Source: Pleurotus djamor
Taxonomy: Eukaryota; Basidiomycota; Agaricomycetes; Agaricales; Pleurotaceae
Reading direction: 5' to 3'
Length of the DNA stretch: 64,000 bases
Assembly: GCA_029747585.1 (NCBI GenBank)
Contig: JAPEVF010000134.1
Coordinates: forward strand, 31,375-95,374
Position numbers and translations under genes: made by a program. Position 1 is the stretch's first letter, and each line of letters begins with the position of its first letter. A model generated the notes under the pieces. The model did not search any database and had not been told where the DNA came from. It saw only the letters and a program-made list of their open reading frames with translations. Of this stretch, positions 1 to 12,073 are shown piece by piece.

Positions 1-265
1 CTGTGGCTAGCTCAAAGAGCGTGCAACAATTGTCGTGAACCCCATTGACGCTGCTTGTTCGTCCTCGCCATCCACATATACTCCAATACTTTTATGTCTT
101 TGGCATCCAGTTGAGGTTGACGTTGACGTTGAGGACTAGCCACACGTTCAAGTCGCCAGTTTCAAAGGAAGACGAATCATTATGAGATAGAATTGAGCGC
201 GTATGCTGAATTCTAGAGAAAGACACATCATTGTCTCTGACCTTGATGTCGTCGTAAAGCAAGCG

Positions 266-480
266 AAGGTATCATTTAGCGCCCGAGCGCTTGGGACACG
301 ACGCCTCCAATGCTTTGCTAATGCTTGAAGTCCTTGAAGTTGACTCCACCGAGCAGAAAGCACAAGAAAAAGCGGGATAAGGAGTCCAAGGAAACCTCAT
401 TGCGCGTCATCAACGATGCTCCTGACGATCAGGACATGTGGGTAGAAAAGAACATCGACATGCGCGTACAATGCGCGTAA
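266..480 (+). pseudogene. Decayed gene fragment, copy 1 (KHKKKRDK...WVEKNIDM peptide)
   Basis: A short open frame ends in a lysine-rich stretch (KHKKKRDK) followed by an acidic segment and the peptide WVEKNIDM. It has no start codon or complete domain. The same DNA occurs as a direct duplicate near 2740-2920, starting with the shared block tagcgcccgagcgcttg. In this copy the bases after NIDM are altered and the DGER residues of copy 2 are lost. The basic run followed by WVEK is reminiscent of CWF19/CwfJ-like splicing proteins, but that is a weak inference. The fragment is too short to be functional. Confidence 0.5.
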
Positions 481-909
481 GTACTTACTACGCCCTTCCC
501 CTCTTTTTGTACCTTCTCCTTCGATCGTCGTACCTATTAGGCTTCGTTCTCGTGCTACCTGTCTTCATAAAGCCTTGCACTTTCCACATCCCGTCTTACA
601 TGGCTGTCTCGTAAGGTAAGTAGATTATTTGACCCCCTCATTTCGTAGCTTCCGGAGTCCCAACCCCTACAATTCACCGCTTGACCCTGATGCCGTAAGT
701 TCACCCTTTCCTCAGAGTTACCTAGCCTTAAAAAATTGAAAGATTATCATTTTCACTCAATTTTCACTACCTTTTTGGTGGTCCGTCGAGGAATTCAATT
801 CCATTCATCGCCCCATGCGGCACAGCATTCTAATATCCTTGAGGAACACCAAGGCTAATGCGATTGCTTTGCACACACGGTAATAACGTACCCTCCATAT
901 AATCTGGGT
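481..909. other. Intergenic, no gene seen
   Basis: This AT-rich and pyrimidine-rich stretch has several gtaagt-like donors but no coding frame I can support. It may include the 3' end of the decayed fragment and the promoter of the membrane-protein gene that follows. Confidence 0.4.
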
Positions 910-2440
910 ATGCTGCCGTCGCCACTCTTGAATCTTTCATCCCCCACCATGTCCTCACCCAACGATCAGTGCCCTTCCTATCAAACGCGATCAGCCGTCC
1001 AAATCGCTTGGAGCTGCATTACTATTATTTTTGCATGTACATGGACGGCTGTCCACCCCAACGTTCCCTCGGCTCATATTTCCTCCAGCAAGTGGCGTAT
1101 GGCGTGGAGACGCGTCAAGATGATGTTATGGACGATTTTATTACCGGATTTGATGTACGTGTGGGCTCTCAACCAGCGAGCGAATGCCCTCCGAGTATCC
1201 TTGGCCGCGAACGGTGCGCTATACCTATCTTCATCTTCATGAAGGGACTGACATGTCGTTGATTTGGTTATATTCGGCAGTTAACAATGCTCGTAGCGTC
1301 TCTGAACCGTGCTCACCAAAAGAGAAACGGCCTATACCCACCGACCAACTAGTGCCTAACTCGAGCCATGTCGATGTCGAGGTGGCTGGAAGCAGTCGTG
1401 TCCTTGAAGGTAGACCCTTTGCACAACGGCGTCATACTAAGACTCATATCACCACAATAGGATATGAGTGGACATGCGCGCATTCATATTTCCTCCTCAT
1501 GGGAGGTTTTGCAGTCGCTGATCCAAGTTACGACTCGTGGATACCCATCTCCGCGCACGACGTTTTGAACGGCAAGGTTCCGTGGCCGTCAGTCAAGGAG
1601 GCTGCTGTCCTCAATGGCGCCAAGGGCGAAAGTGTTGCAAAGATCTTCCTCACACTCCAAGTGACTTGGTTTGTCCTCCACTTTTTCTCCCGTCCCTTCC
1701 ATCACTTTGTCATCACTGAACTCGAGTTCATGACTTGTGGATATGCGACAATCTGCTTAATGATGCATCTCAGTTGGTTTCGCAAGCCGTACGACGTTCA
1801 GCAACCAATTATCATTCCTGGATCCGCGGATATGTTGTCCAGCTTCGATCCCATCCATACTACCATCGAAGCTAAGGACTTCCTCAGTGGACGATGGGTT
1901 TTGAAAGCTCATTCACAAATAGTCGATGACCTTTCTCTGTGTGCTCACGGCCCTCACTTCACTTGCGGTTTCTTGATAACTGATGCTGTCATGATGGGAT
2001 GGTATCATGTTATGGGCTGCGTCTTCTACTTCGGCTATCCAACACGACTTGAATTGTTTTGGTGGTTATCTTCTTCCATATGTGTTTCTGTCCTCCCACC
2101 ACTTTATGTCTTGCTTATTTTACTTGGAATTCGGTTATTTGGAAATACTCCACCCCGTCTCGCCCAAAAGGCCTCCGCCATTCTTGTACCTATCCTGTGT
2201 AATGCTTACATGTTGGGTTTCTCTTGGTTGATGCCTTTGCTCTTTTACGACACTTACCTCCATCAGCTACCCAAGTTGTCCCTTGGACCTCATACTTTCC
2301 TCACATCTAGAGCTGAATATCTACCGTATTTTTGTTGTTGTTATCACATATTTCCCCTCTTATATCACATTCCTCAGGTGCACTCTGGGCGATGGACCGT
2401 TCTCCAGGGAGGAAATGGTTATACCTGTGTAAGTGTTTAA
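910..2440 (+). CDS. Multi-TM fungal membrane protein of unknown function (possibly damaged)
   Basis: Two frames together look like one family of basidiomycete integral membrane proteins. The first (910 to about 1190) carries a TM segment with FACTWTAVHPN and a basic WRRVKMML motif. The second (from about 1400) carries HSYFLLMGGFAV, then several hydrophobic segments, FMTCGYATICLMM followed by KPYDVQQPI, and two further C-terminal TM segments. The motifs 'CTWTAVHPN', 'RRVK', 'LMGGF' and 'KP.DVQ.P' recur in this family in mushrooms, from general knowledge; its function is unknown. No splice pair joining the two frames in phase around 1190-1400 could be found, and an intron probably lies at about 2326-2376. 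The gene may be frameshifted. It is bracketed by the two copies of the duplicated fragment. Confidence 0.5.
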
Positions 2441-2739
2441 CTGGCGTCATTTACAGCAGTAACGGGGAAATGATCAAGTTAAAATAGAGAGATCGCGATG
2501 AAACGAGGATGTCAATATTGTCGTGTTCGGCCAGCCATTCTCTTCAACTTTCATCGTACACTTACTGCGTCACGGTTGAACGTTGAATGCTGAGGATGGA
2601 AATGAGTGTTCTATCGTCGCGTAATAGTGAAGAATGCAAGATGACGTTCTTCGCACCCCACCGAAGCTGGTTGGAAAACGCCTTGCTTGCAAAACAGGAA
2701 GAGCTGACCGTACTTGTTGTAGAAGAATGTTGGAGACCC

Positions 2740-2920
2740 ATTTAGCGCCCGAGCGCTTGAAACCGCCTCCAATGCTTGAAGTTGACTCCACCGAGCAGAA
2801 AGCACAAGAAAAAGCGGGATAAGCAGTCCAAGGAAACCTCATTGCGCATCATCAACGATGATCCTGACGATCAGGACATGTGGGTAGAAAAGAACATCGA
2901 CATGGACGGCGAGCGCGTAA
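2740..2920 (+). pseudogene. Decayed gene fragment, copy 2
   Basis: This is a direct repeat of the 266-480 fragment, with the same lysine-rich run and WVEKNIDM. Here the frame continues as DGER and then reaches a good splice donor (gtaagt near 2916), so it preserves an exon end that copy 1 has lost. No convincing next exon follows before 3420, and there is one ambiguous base at 3089. No start codon lies upstream in frame. I read it as an exon relic left by duplication, possibly from a CWF19-like gene. Confidence 0.5.
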
Positions 2921-4067
2921 GTCATTTTATCCCATTTTTTCCTGAGACATAGCTTTAATGAACACCAGCATAGGCTCGAATTCCAGCCTCTATGACGGGA
3001 GGATGACAGTCGATCCTCACCAGCAATCAATAATCCTATAGCAAAGTCTTTGAAGACCACCTTGACCGCCAACGCAGACGATGGTGCANCCCCCTTTATC
3101 GTCAAAGCTACCAACTGAATCAAAGTCGAAGATGGATGCCCAAGGGATGCCTGGATGCTGATGCCTGAACAGTCATCGTCGACCTCGGTGCTTTCGGATG
3201 ATGATTCGTACATGGATGGACAACTGGGAAGAGAACCCTTTGGGAAGCTGTGGACTTTTTCTCTAGCCTCGGAACAGACAAACCCCGACGTCCTGATCCC
3301 GACAAGGTATGTCCCCCACCTCAATAATGAGGTCACGACTAATTCCAGGCCTACTTCCACTAGGTTGCAATCCGCTCCCGTGAGTTCAACTGTGAACTCG
3401 TAACCGGGGAGGTGGGCTAAGAGAATGCGACGCCGGCCAAGAAAACTCCATACTATACACCGAAGAACTGGGGAAGCTTTTGGAGACTTCTGCCAGTGGA
3501 CCTGAAGACAAGGATATCAGTTACCGAGCATGCACTGAAGCACTCATCGGCCTCTCGTCGTCCTCCTCAAAACTCTCAAACGGTGGGAGCGACCTCGGTT
3601 TGCGCTGATATCGAGGATTGGTGCGTAGCGTCTCTTCAGTCCGACTTGTCATGGTTGTATTGATCCAGCCGCTAGTCACCAAAGACGAGTTCGACGTCAA
3701 AAATAATCTAAGACTTAACTGTAACGCGCGACAGGATACGCAATAGGATACCCAGTTCCATCGATCCTCTTCCAGCCACGATCTCACATATCGCAACACA
3801 CGACGAATCATTTAGACTTGGAAAGAAACTCGAGATGGTAAAAATGCAGGTGGGAAGCCGGTTTCTATCCACGAACGATACATTACTGAACAGCTATGCT
3901 AGTCCGAAGTCCACATTGCCCCTCAAGGCCTCAACGCCCCACCGTCGACAATGTACCTACCACTGTCAGGATTCAATCCAGGCTTCCCTCAGTTCACTCG
4001 TACCTGCCACAGATTTCAGTATTCAAACTGGATTTACATTCATCAGCCATCTTCCTCGTCGGCCACG
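2921..4067. other. Decayed or intergenic sequence
   Basis: Several open frames of 60-170 codons occur on both strands but none has a recognisable motif, codon pattern or splice structure. It probably contains eroded exons belonging to the fragment upstream. Confidence 0.35.
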
Positions 4068-4400
4068 GCCACGAACACAGAAACTCTCCCCGAAGGGATC
4101 ATCCATGTGTCATGAACCGATTACAGAAAGGCCCCATCGAGTCATCCGTTGTCGATACCCTCGCATCCAACATCGTTGGGTCTTGAGAGCAAGGATATCG
4201 AGGCAGGACCAAGATGGTTGCGGAAGCGGTAGCGCTCTGTAAGCTAATCGCCAAGCGCCAAGTCAGTATCAAGTTTGCTGAAATAGAACAGATAGAAAAG
4301 TACTCACACTCAGAAGAGTGAGGAATCATTGCCGTCGACATGCTCGCTCTTATAGTGCGCACCACCCCACTGTGGTTGTGGTTGACCAGGGGAAAATGCT
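4068..4400 (-). repeat. Dispersed small repeat, copy A (degenerate)
   Basis: Read on the minus strand this copy has a TATA-like box (actataaga), a short leader ending in gagtgtgagtac (a splice donor), a roughly 60-base intron and a second exon-like block ending near the sequence ggggagagtttctgtgttcg. The same order and many identical bases are found at 17490-17880 (minus) and 16165-16520 (plus). In this copy the long frame seen in the other two is broken by stops, so it is the most decayed member. Confidence 0.6.
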
Positions 4401-4522
4401 GCACTGTCGCTTGGTGAGTTGCGCACGCGTTGTTATGGTTTATTTATTTCACACAAGCCCAAAACGGATTGAGCGCCAACCGGAAGCGCTGAGATACCTC
4501 TTTCCTTCCTCCCACCATCACC

Positions 4523-5290
4523 ATGAGCACCAGCCGCGCGAGACCTGTCACTGTCGTTCCCGCCGACTACCACCACGGTCCCATCAGGCTCAAGCACTAC
4601 GGGCGGATCGTTCTTGCGTGCATCGCTAGCATCCAGCTTCACTCGGGTGGCCTGTTCTTGCCTCTTCGCCTCGAAATCGCCCACGCGTTCGCCCAGAGAT
4701 ACTGTTTCTTGTTCACCTATCATCCTCGGCGCATCGTCAATATGGCTCCTGGGTGGTTCTCGCAGGCTCAGAACTTTATACTCCAGGCTATCAAGGATGT
4801 CTTTGAGCACGTTCACCCCGTTCCAGACTTTCTTGAGCATCCCCGGTACAAGGTAAGTAGAATAGCTGTGTATATGTATACTCGCCATATTGACATTGAT
4901 GCCTTCTGTCATTAGCTTGTTCTTTACGCCCTGTCCAGGAGCTCCATTCGCGCAGAACTCTGTGCCCTTCTTCGCGATAGAGTCCACATCGAGTTTACCC
5001 ACAGCGTTCGAGCCAACTCGGAGTCCTGGAGAGATCGGTTCCAGCCCGACTATCAGGAGAATGTTCTGGCCGACTGCTGGATGGCGTTTATCACCTGCAT
5101 CTCTGAGCACTCCCCCGACAGAGCTCGCTTCTTTCTGGTCCGATTCCTGTCTCCGTTCATCCACCATATGTACTCCGCCAACCTCGATGTTTCCTTGTGC
5201 GTCACTCGGTTCTCTGTTCCTCTTACCCTTCCCTTTTCTCGAGGCGTTTTCTTCATTTTTTTTTGTACAGAACACCCGAAGGATTAGCTA
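4523..5290 (+). CDS. Hypothetical protein, possibly a decayed gene
   Basis: An ATG at 4523 opens a frame that reaches a donor at about 4855 (gtaagtag) and continues after an acceptor at about 4917. The joined frame gives a stretch ending in ENVLADCWMAFITC and then LVRFLSPFIHHMY. The 'VLAD.W.AFI' block is faintly like the helix of fungal RNase III domains, but no ELGDA-type catalytic signature is visible, so I do not assign that function. The frame ends at a donor-like site near 5196 and the next exon soon meets a stop. A long minus-strand ORF over the same DNA looks like a shadow. Confidence 0.3.
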
Positions 5291-6249
5291 GACGCGCGCT
5301 GGCATTGCATCGCGACGGGCTTGGTTCCCAGGATCATGCACTTCACGGTCATCCTGCCCAAGTCCAAACGGCGTAGACCTTCACGAGTTCTGTTGTTCCG
5401 CCACGCCAGTCATCCTCGACGTTCCTCGCCTGATGCGTACGTGTTTCTCACTCTGCCATCACAATGCCTTGCCACCGCCCGTTACTGGTCCTCGTCGTGT
5501 TTCCCATCAATACGGTGCATTCAAGACATCTCGCTGGGACTCAGTGACGCGTTTTGGACGCGTTGGGAACCTGCAAGTCACTGAGTTCATCTTCATAATG
5601 CTTGGGGTTGACACCAGCCCCCCGATGCCATGTCTTGTCTACTGTCGATCTTGGTAAGTCAACGAACTCCTTCGAGACACATGCATCATTGATCTATTCC
5701 CGCGGTAGGTACGCAGGCAATCATTGACACGGACAACTTGGCGTTGGCGTTGCGACCACCGCCTCCTGGTAAGTGATTTCCAGTGGCAATTTTCCACGGG
5801 ATTTCTATCTTTATACTGACGAGAGCGATGCCATTAGTGACCTATCACAATTAAGTACCATTGACCGGTGCTGTAGGTTGCGGTGGGTCACACTCTCACA
5901 CTTGGATGGGCCTCTACGTCCAGCGCCGCCGCCCAACGTTCAACGATCCCTTTCTTTCTTCCTTCATCTGTCAACTTGGCTGGCCAATTTTTGGTACTTT
6001 TACTGGAGCTGGAGCTTGGGTTTTCACCCTATTTTCTTTCTCTTCTTCTCCCTTCGTTCTCGGGCGCCTTATCCTCGGTCGTCATCTCGTTACGCAAGGC
6101 ACTGATCCAACGCTGGATTGACGAAGGACTGGACGGCCGTTTTCTTTCCTTCCGCTCCTTTCTCGAGGTTGGTCAACAATTTTCCCTTTGAGAATAACTC
6201 TCGTAACACCCCATTGCTCTACACTCTGTCATCTAGAACACCTTGGACA
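5291..6249. other. No confident gene
   Basis: Overlapping short plus-strand frames occur (for example 5861-6121 with hydrophobic stretches), but no start, motif or splice pattern lets me join them. The end of this stretch is the promoter of the gene starting at 6250. Confidence 0.35.
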
Positions 6250-7542
6250 ATGCTCACTCTATCCACGCTCGTTTTGTCTTGGCTTTTCGGTTCTTTCTTC
6301 ATCTCTGGAACTTTGGCTTCCTTGGTTAACAGCACCATCGATGATACCCTTGGGAGTTTCAGCTTTCGATACTCCCCGCAATGGTCGTTGGGTAGTGGCG
6401 GTATCCCTTGCCGGACCTGTTCTGCGGAACTTGATTCGAGCAGGGCTTACGCGGGAACCTGGCATGAAGTGACATACAATGCTATTCCCGAAGAAGGTCC
6501 TGCACCTATCGCGTCTGTATCGTTTACTGGTGAGGCTGCATCTCAATTTCTTCCGGAAGTCTAAATACCAATATCGGTCCATAGGGAGCGCGGTGTACAT
6601 TTATTGTATCCTCGGGCCAACGTCTACTGTCGCTACGGATATGGTATTCCTCCTTGACGACGTCCAGGTTGGATCCTTCCTGCGAGGGGCAATACCCAGC
6701 GATGAAGCCTGGCAATTCGATGTCCCTGTGTACGCCAACGCCTCCATTCCGAATGGGCTCCACACACTCGCCATCCAGAGCGGCAGCAATACTGTGAATT
6801 CTTCAATCATTCTTGATTATGTTGTTTATACGTACGTTAAATCTTCATTGCCTTCTTCATTCCGTTCCGGATAACTTGCCATGTACTCATCACATTGTCT
6901 ACCCTTCGCATCAGGCATGAATCTCAGAACGATGAGAGTGAAAAAGCCACTGTAATTGCAGAAGCTGCGGTTGTCTCAGTTGGCGTAACCCTCACCGTCG
7001 TAGCCATCATATACTTCCTCTTCATCTGTATCCGCAAACGACGGTGCTCCAGAACCCCCGCCTGGTACTCTGACAACGAGAAATACCAATACGCGTCCGA
7101 CTCCGAATACAGAACTTCCAAAAGGATCGTTTCGCTCACCCGACCATTGTCTAAATTCTTTGCTCAAGATCCTGGTCACGTCATCATCCCTCCGTCTCGC
7201 TCTTCCTCTACCAGGCACCTTGTGTCTGTCCTAGATCATCCACAGGTAGTAGTCGTTGACAAGGAAAAGCATGACTCTCAGGGATCCTCGATGACGTCGA
7301 TTTCACGGCCGTCCTCGCCTAGCGCGTATCGTGCTGGAGCCTCAGGCGGGAGTAGTATCCATGCATCCGAGTGCAGTAGTTCGTCGGCATCCTCAGAGAA
7401 AACTCAAATCTCGCGCCTCCACTATCAAAGACCCTCTAATCGGGGTTCGGACGAGGTCGAGTTTCCACCCCCAATTTATAGCTCCAAGCCTGACCATGGT
7501 CAAGGGCCTCTACATGTTGTCAATGGACCCTTTTCTAGCTAA
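6250..7542 (+). CDS. Single-pass membrane protein with lectin-like ectodomain
   Basis: Three exons (6250-6529, 6585-6831, 6915-7542) join in phase to give 384 residues. A signal peptide (LVLSWLFGSFFISGTLA) starts the protein. The extracellular part has the pattern seen in many Agaricomycete surface proteins: an aromatic/cysteine motif (CRTCSAEL), then GSAVYIYCI, a FLLDDVQVG block and GLHTLAIQSG, where 'G.AVY.Y' and 'L.DG..V' hint at a beta-sandwich. A single TM helix follows (VVSVGVTLTVVAIIYFLFIC), then a basic stop-transfer RKRR and a long Ser-rich cytoplasmic tail of about 170 residues. The arrangement suggests a plasma-membrane sensor or adhesion protein; the ligand is unknown. It ends convergently, about 240 bases from the stop of the condensin gene. 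Confidence 0.8.
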
Positions 7543-7779
7543 ATGACACCTCCATTGCCCATCCATCATGATCTGTCGTACGATTCTCTGTGCTCTCTTT
7601 TTCTTCGTCAGACATTCGTTACATTATTTATTTGCGCTACTTATACCAATAATAAGTAGCTACACCCGAACATTCGTATCGTACAATAGGTCATAATAGG
7701 TTACAAATACTACAAGAAATGGTATGTAAATAATAGATTGAACATCGTTCAACGGACGACGTTGAACTTCCAAAATAGT

Positions 7780-10700
7780 TCAATCATCGGAGTGTCCTCC
7801 CAAAATCCCGCTGACTTCGTCTTCCTCTTCGGAATCATCGTCCATGAGCGAGTCGTTCCCTGTGGCAGTACTTCCGAAAGCACGTCTTACAAAGGAATTG
7901 GGATCACCAGATTCTGCTTTGACTTGGATACTGATAAGGAAAGCGGTGAGCTTATCACATTAACTGCTGTAATAAATGCAAGTACCTCGGGGAACGCCTC
8001 TGTCTTCTTGGGACAGGCGTCGGAGGTTCGTCGTCGTCTGAACTAATCTCAATGACTTCCTTAGGTTGAGACGCACTAAGAGCCACAAGTGAATATGCAT
8101 GTAACGAATGAGGAGAGGTGGAACATACGCCGCTCTCTGGGGTCTGGTTGATCGCATGGGAGGAGGGGGGATTTCTTGGATTTCGTCATCTGAGTCAGAG
8201 TCTGTGTGTGAGATTCGAGGTTTCCTGAGAGCAAGAAGTGAGCACATCGAGATGCGTTATACATGATAGACATCAGCGTACTTGGCTCCGGTTCTTGACC
8301 TGGTACTCCTGCTTGTGGCTACAGACGTGGCATCACCACGATCAGTAGTCGTGCTGATTATACTAGTGGACCGCCTATACAAAAGTTAGACGACCAACAA
8401 GACTCCATTCGTGGAATGGGAGGCTTACCGCTTCTTTCCTATGTATGGTTTGACATCCAAATCCGACCCTCCTTCGTCGAGGGGGATAACATCATCCAAA
8501 TACTCAAAGAGGTCCTCAAGTTCGACCAGTTTGCGGTACTCTGCTTCCGTAAAACCGTCCACCAAATCCGCATACTTCGCACAGAAGATGTTTTCAAATT
8601 TCAAGATGGCATTCTTGATCGCAGCTTCCTTGAAAGGCCGGCGCTAGAGATGTGAGGAGACGCTTAGTCGAGTGAGCTCACTATAAATAAAGGGAAAGTC
8701 ACACACCGTCGTCAACGCATTGAGAAAGACTCGTATAGTCCGAAGCGTGAGTAGGTCTGCTTCATCGGGAAGATAAAGTTTCAAGAAACACTGTGTCAAG
8801 GCTTTGATATCTTCCTCTGAAAGAAATATTGTTTGGACCAAACGAGCGTGGAAGAGATTCGTGATGATACGCACTGGTAAGCTCCGACTTGGAATCAGCA
8901 AGGTCATGCAGTATGTTCTTGGCGAGCTTGAGGTGTATCTCTTCATCGATGGTTTGATTAGAGTCCGAGCTTACAAGAAGTATGTTAGACGAGCGCGCTG
9001 GGACCAAATGAACACCACACTTAAGCCTGTTAGGGTTCATCCATTCCAGCATCATCAAAGCTATCGTCATTACAGGCACCAGGTCGTCGGGATCGTCTAT
9101 TTCCTGTCGCAAGGCACTGAATTTCTTGATCGTGCTCATGAAGATCTAGTTACAGTGTTGAATAGGCGAAAAAGGGAGGGAAAGCTACGGTGCGAACCTG
9201 CCGAAGATTATCTTGGTTTTCAGACGAAACGGAGCTGTAGGCACTGAAGAAGTAAGCAAGACACTGCTTGAGCTCTTGGTTGTCTGAAGTATCCGATGAA
9301 AAATAACAATGGGCCAGCTGCCCGAGAACCTAAAGGGGTTGAGATGAGGAGACTCGTACGATAGAAAATGTTGAATGTACCGTCAGGTCAGTTATCATCC
9401 CCGCCAGGATTAGTTTTGCCAGGCCCATGCAAATAAGCGCCTGTAAGGTATCTTCTTCTTTCGAAGATGCCTCTGAGAAACCTGTTTCTTGGAGGCCATA
9501 AAGGAGGGCAGCCTGGGTCTCCTCCTTCAACAGACATCATCAATGGGGTGAATCGGTAACACGATATCAGCTACGTACGCGTTTTTTATCATTGAGAAAC
9601 TGAGACTCATAAGTCATTACAATGTCAAAAATGAGCGACTTGAGACGAATTTTCAGGGCGGTGGGGTTCTTCGACTTGAACTGTTTGACGAAGAGTTCGA
9701 ATGTGTCTTTTGCTAGCTTCTGCAGTAAGCGACGGCATCGTCAATGAAGGTAAGGAAATCAAAGGGAGGAAAACATGACGAACGGGGGATATCAAGCTGC
9801 ACAGACCGAGGGCCGCTAATCCCTTTTCCCGGAAGTCTACGTGTTCCCTCAGGACCGATGGAACAATCAAGTCGTGCAGAACACCGTCAAGAGTGGAATT
9901 GTTCTCTAAAGTCTGAATCAAGAAATGTGAGACAGCACGAGGACGATGAGCATCTTACACACCCCGTTTACGCGTTCTAACATGCCAATGCAGAGAAGTA
10001 GACATCTAGTGTCGATATCGTCCTTTTCAAGATCATCCCGGCCGTTGAGTGTCACTCGTGGGGGCTTGGTAGCCACCGGAGTCGCTTGGAGATCGTCAGA
10101 ACTTGGTGGCTGATCAATAGATGGATGTAAATGTAACGCAAATGAAAAAAAGGATGTTACGCACTGCAGGCGCTTCAGTTTCTTCCACATCAGGGGCGAT
10201 CCGAAGGTCATTTATCGTCTCAGTGACCAAACGAATTAAGTCACTCTCGCTGTTTGAAAGTTCTCGCAGGAGATCCAAGCAAGGTGCCAATAGACAGGAC
10301 GGCAAAGCCCTCTGAGCCATCATTTGTCCTGGTACAATGTGAGCAAGATGAAGGAAGAGAACAAAGAAGAAATTGGGTACGAACGGACAAGTGAAAACAT
10401 CCTCCTCCTCCCAATCTCGTCCGCATAGTCCAGTTGTGTCGCGAGCCTGAGCATCTCAACGATGATGAGCTCTTTTTCCGTCCGTTCGTCTTCATCGCCA
10501 TCCTTGACATCATCGGTCAAGTCAATGACAACTGCTGCGTTGGGGTCCTCTGGCTCCAGGGAATTATACGCCCTTTGGAGACGGCGGACCAAGGTATCAA
10601 TCACAGGCAAAGTGTTCTCAAGGCGCGCATGTAGTTTGTCGTTCTTGCAGTAGTCAACAAAAATACGGACGAGAGAAACCGTTTCGGAGCTGGGCTTTTC

Positions 10701-12073
10701 CCAATAGTCGTCTATATGGCGGTCAGTGAATATCCCGAAATGTGTGCAGGCAATGGTTCTACCTCCGCTGAAGTCAAGCGACCTCAAGATCTCTGGTCTT
10801 GTCTTGAAGATACTCATGACGGCTTTGTCGGCGACAGTACCCTCACCCAAATCGAATAAACCGAGGAAATTGAGCAGACTCCCTCGGAGGGTCAAAGCAG
10901 CAGGGTCCACGCTGCCTTCGTTTTCTTCTTTTTTCAGAGGATCTGCAGGCGTGGCTTCATCTGGCTTCACTACTACACACGGAACGGACTCAAGCCATCT
11001 GCACATCAACATGGATGCGGCGTCTTGGACGTGAGTGTCCCTATCGCCCAAACCCTCGTTCACGATTTGTTCTCTCTGCTTGATCGTCATTGTGCGTGGA
11101 TGGGTAGGACCCATCACAACGTCACCCTTTTCATTTCGCGCGTTGATATTCGACGCCAACACGTTCGAAAACACCATCTTCCGCATTGTGAGGTCCGTGT
11201 CCCGCATGCGATCCAGAATATACGGTAAAGTCTCCCTATCGACGAGGAGGTTGAGCAAGGCTGCTCGCCGCACTTCGGGTGCAGGGTCTTCGGACAAAGC
11301 TTGAACAATCATCTCTAAACCACTGAGTTCATCAGTGGGTACTTCCTCTGGGTCTTCGGATTCGACGAGGCGCGAGAGGGCGATGACTGCCTGGACGCGT
11401 ACGGGGGTCTCCTTGTCATAGACTCTGGCGCGCAATGCTTGGTGGAGAGCCGTGTAATCATCGGCACTGAAGTATTTGCCGTAAGAGAACTTGACACGGG
11501 CATTGAAGACAACGACGTACTCGAGTTCGCCTAGATGCGCAACCATTTCCGTCACAAACTGCAGAACGCGATAGCGAACATTCTTGTCTTTGGCTTCGAA
11601 CCCCTCGAGGAGCTTTCTCAGCAGCTTCGTGGTGAAGCGAAAGGCTCTCGTCTCTGTGTCATCCTTCGTTTGTTGCCGCTCCTCCAAGGCTAGTCAAAGT
11701 CAATCAGAAGTCAAGCAGGGTACCGTAGAGTAAAGAGCTCGCCTTTTCCATTCACATGCTTGATGTATGCCCCCACAAACTTGACAACGTTGTCAGCTGG
11801 TTTAACTCCTTTCTTACACTCGAGACATCTCAGCATCATAGAAAGAAACGTGTTGGAGAACGCCGTCTCCCCAACATTCTTGAAAGAATCTCTCCCCTTC
11901 CTCTTCACGGTCTCCACAAAAGTCGCGGCTTCTGCATGGATTTTGTATAGATGAGTGCAGTTCTTTTGATGGTTGGTGACAGAGTCCTGGGCTTCGTTGA
12001 ATATGCGGTGAATAGAGTCGAGAAGCTGTTTCATAGAGTCGTCACCAGTTTCTTCAAATGTGCGAGCGGGCAT
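7780..12073 (-). CDS. YCG1: Condensin complex subunit 3 (HEAT-repeat CAP-G/Ycg1)
   Basis: This is the non-SMC HEAT subunit of condensin, which binds DNA together with the kleisin and compacts mitotic chromosomes. About 16 exons can be followed: 12073-11743, 11689-10385, 10328-10165, 10109-9963, 9912-9784, 9719-9579, 9524-9381, 9329-9198, one from 9145, and several more down to 7780. The first eight keep phase exactly. The N-terminus (IHRIFNEAQDSV.NHQKN) and the block KNVRYRVLQFVTEM are typical of Ycg1/Cnd3. HEAT-like helices fill the middle, with LDYADEIGRRRMF near residue 540 and GLAKLILAGMITD near 780. The tail is acidic and low-complexity and ends DDDSEEEDEVSG. Length is about 1,080 residues, as usual for the family. 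The start at 12073 (MPARTF) is preferred over an upstream extension because family members begin with a similar MPAR. Intron 1 has a GC donor. Confidence 0.93.

Noticed and set aside
2839..3360. A 173-codon minus-strand frame
   Set aside because: Spans an ambiguous base and overlaps the decayed plus-strand fragment; no recognisable content.
4433..5275. A 280-codon minus-strand open frame
   Set aside because: It is charged and low in hydrophobic clusters, lacks a motif and covers a plus-strand frame with better splice signals.
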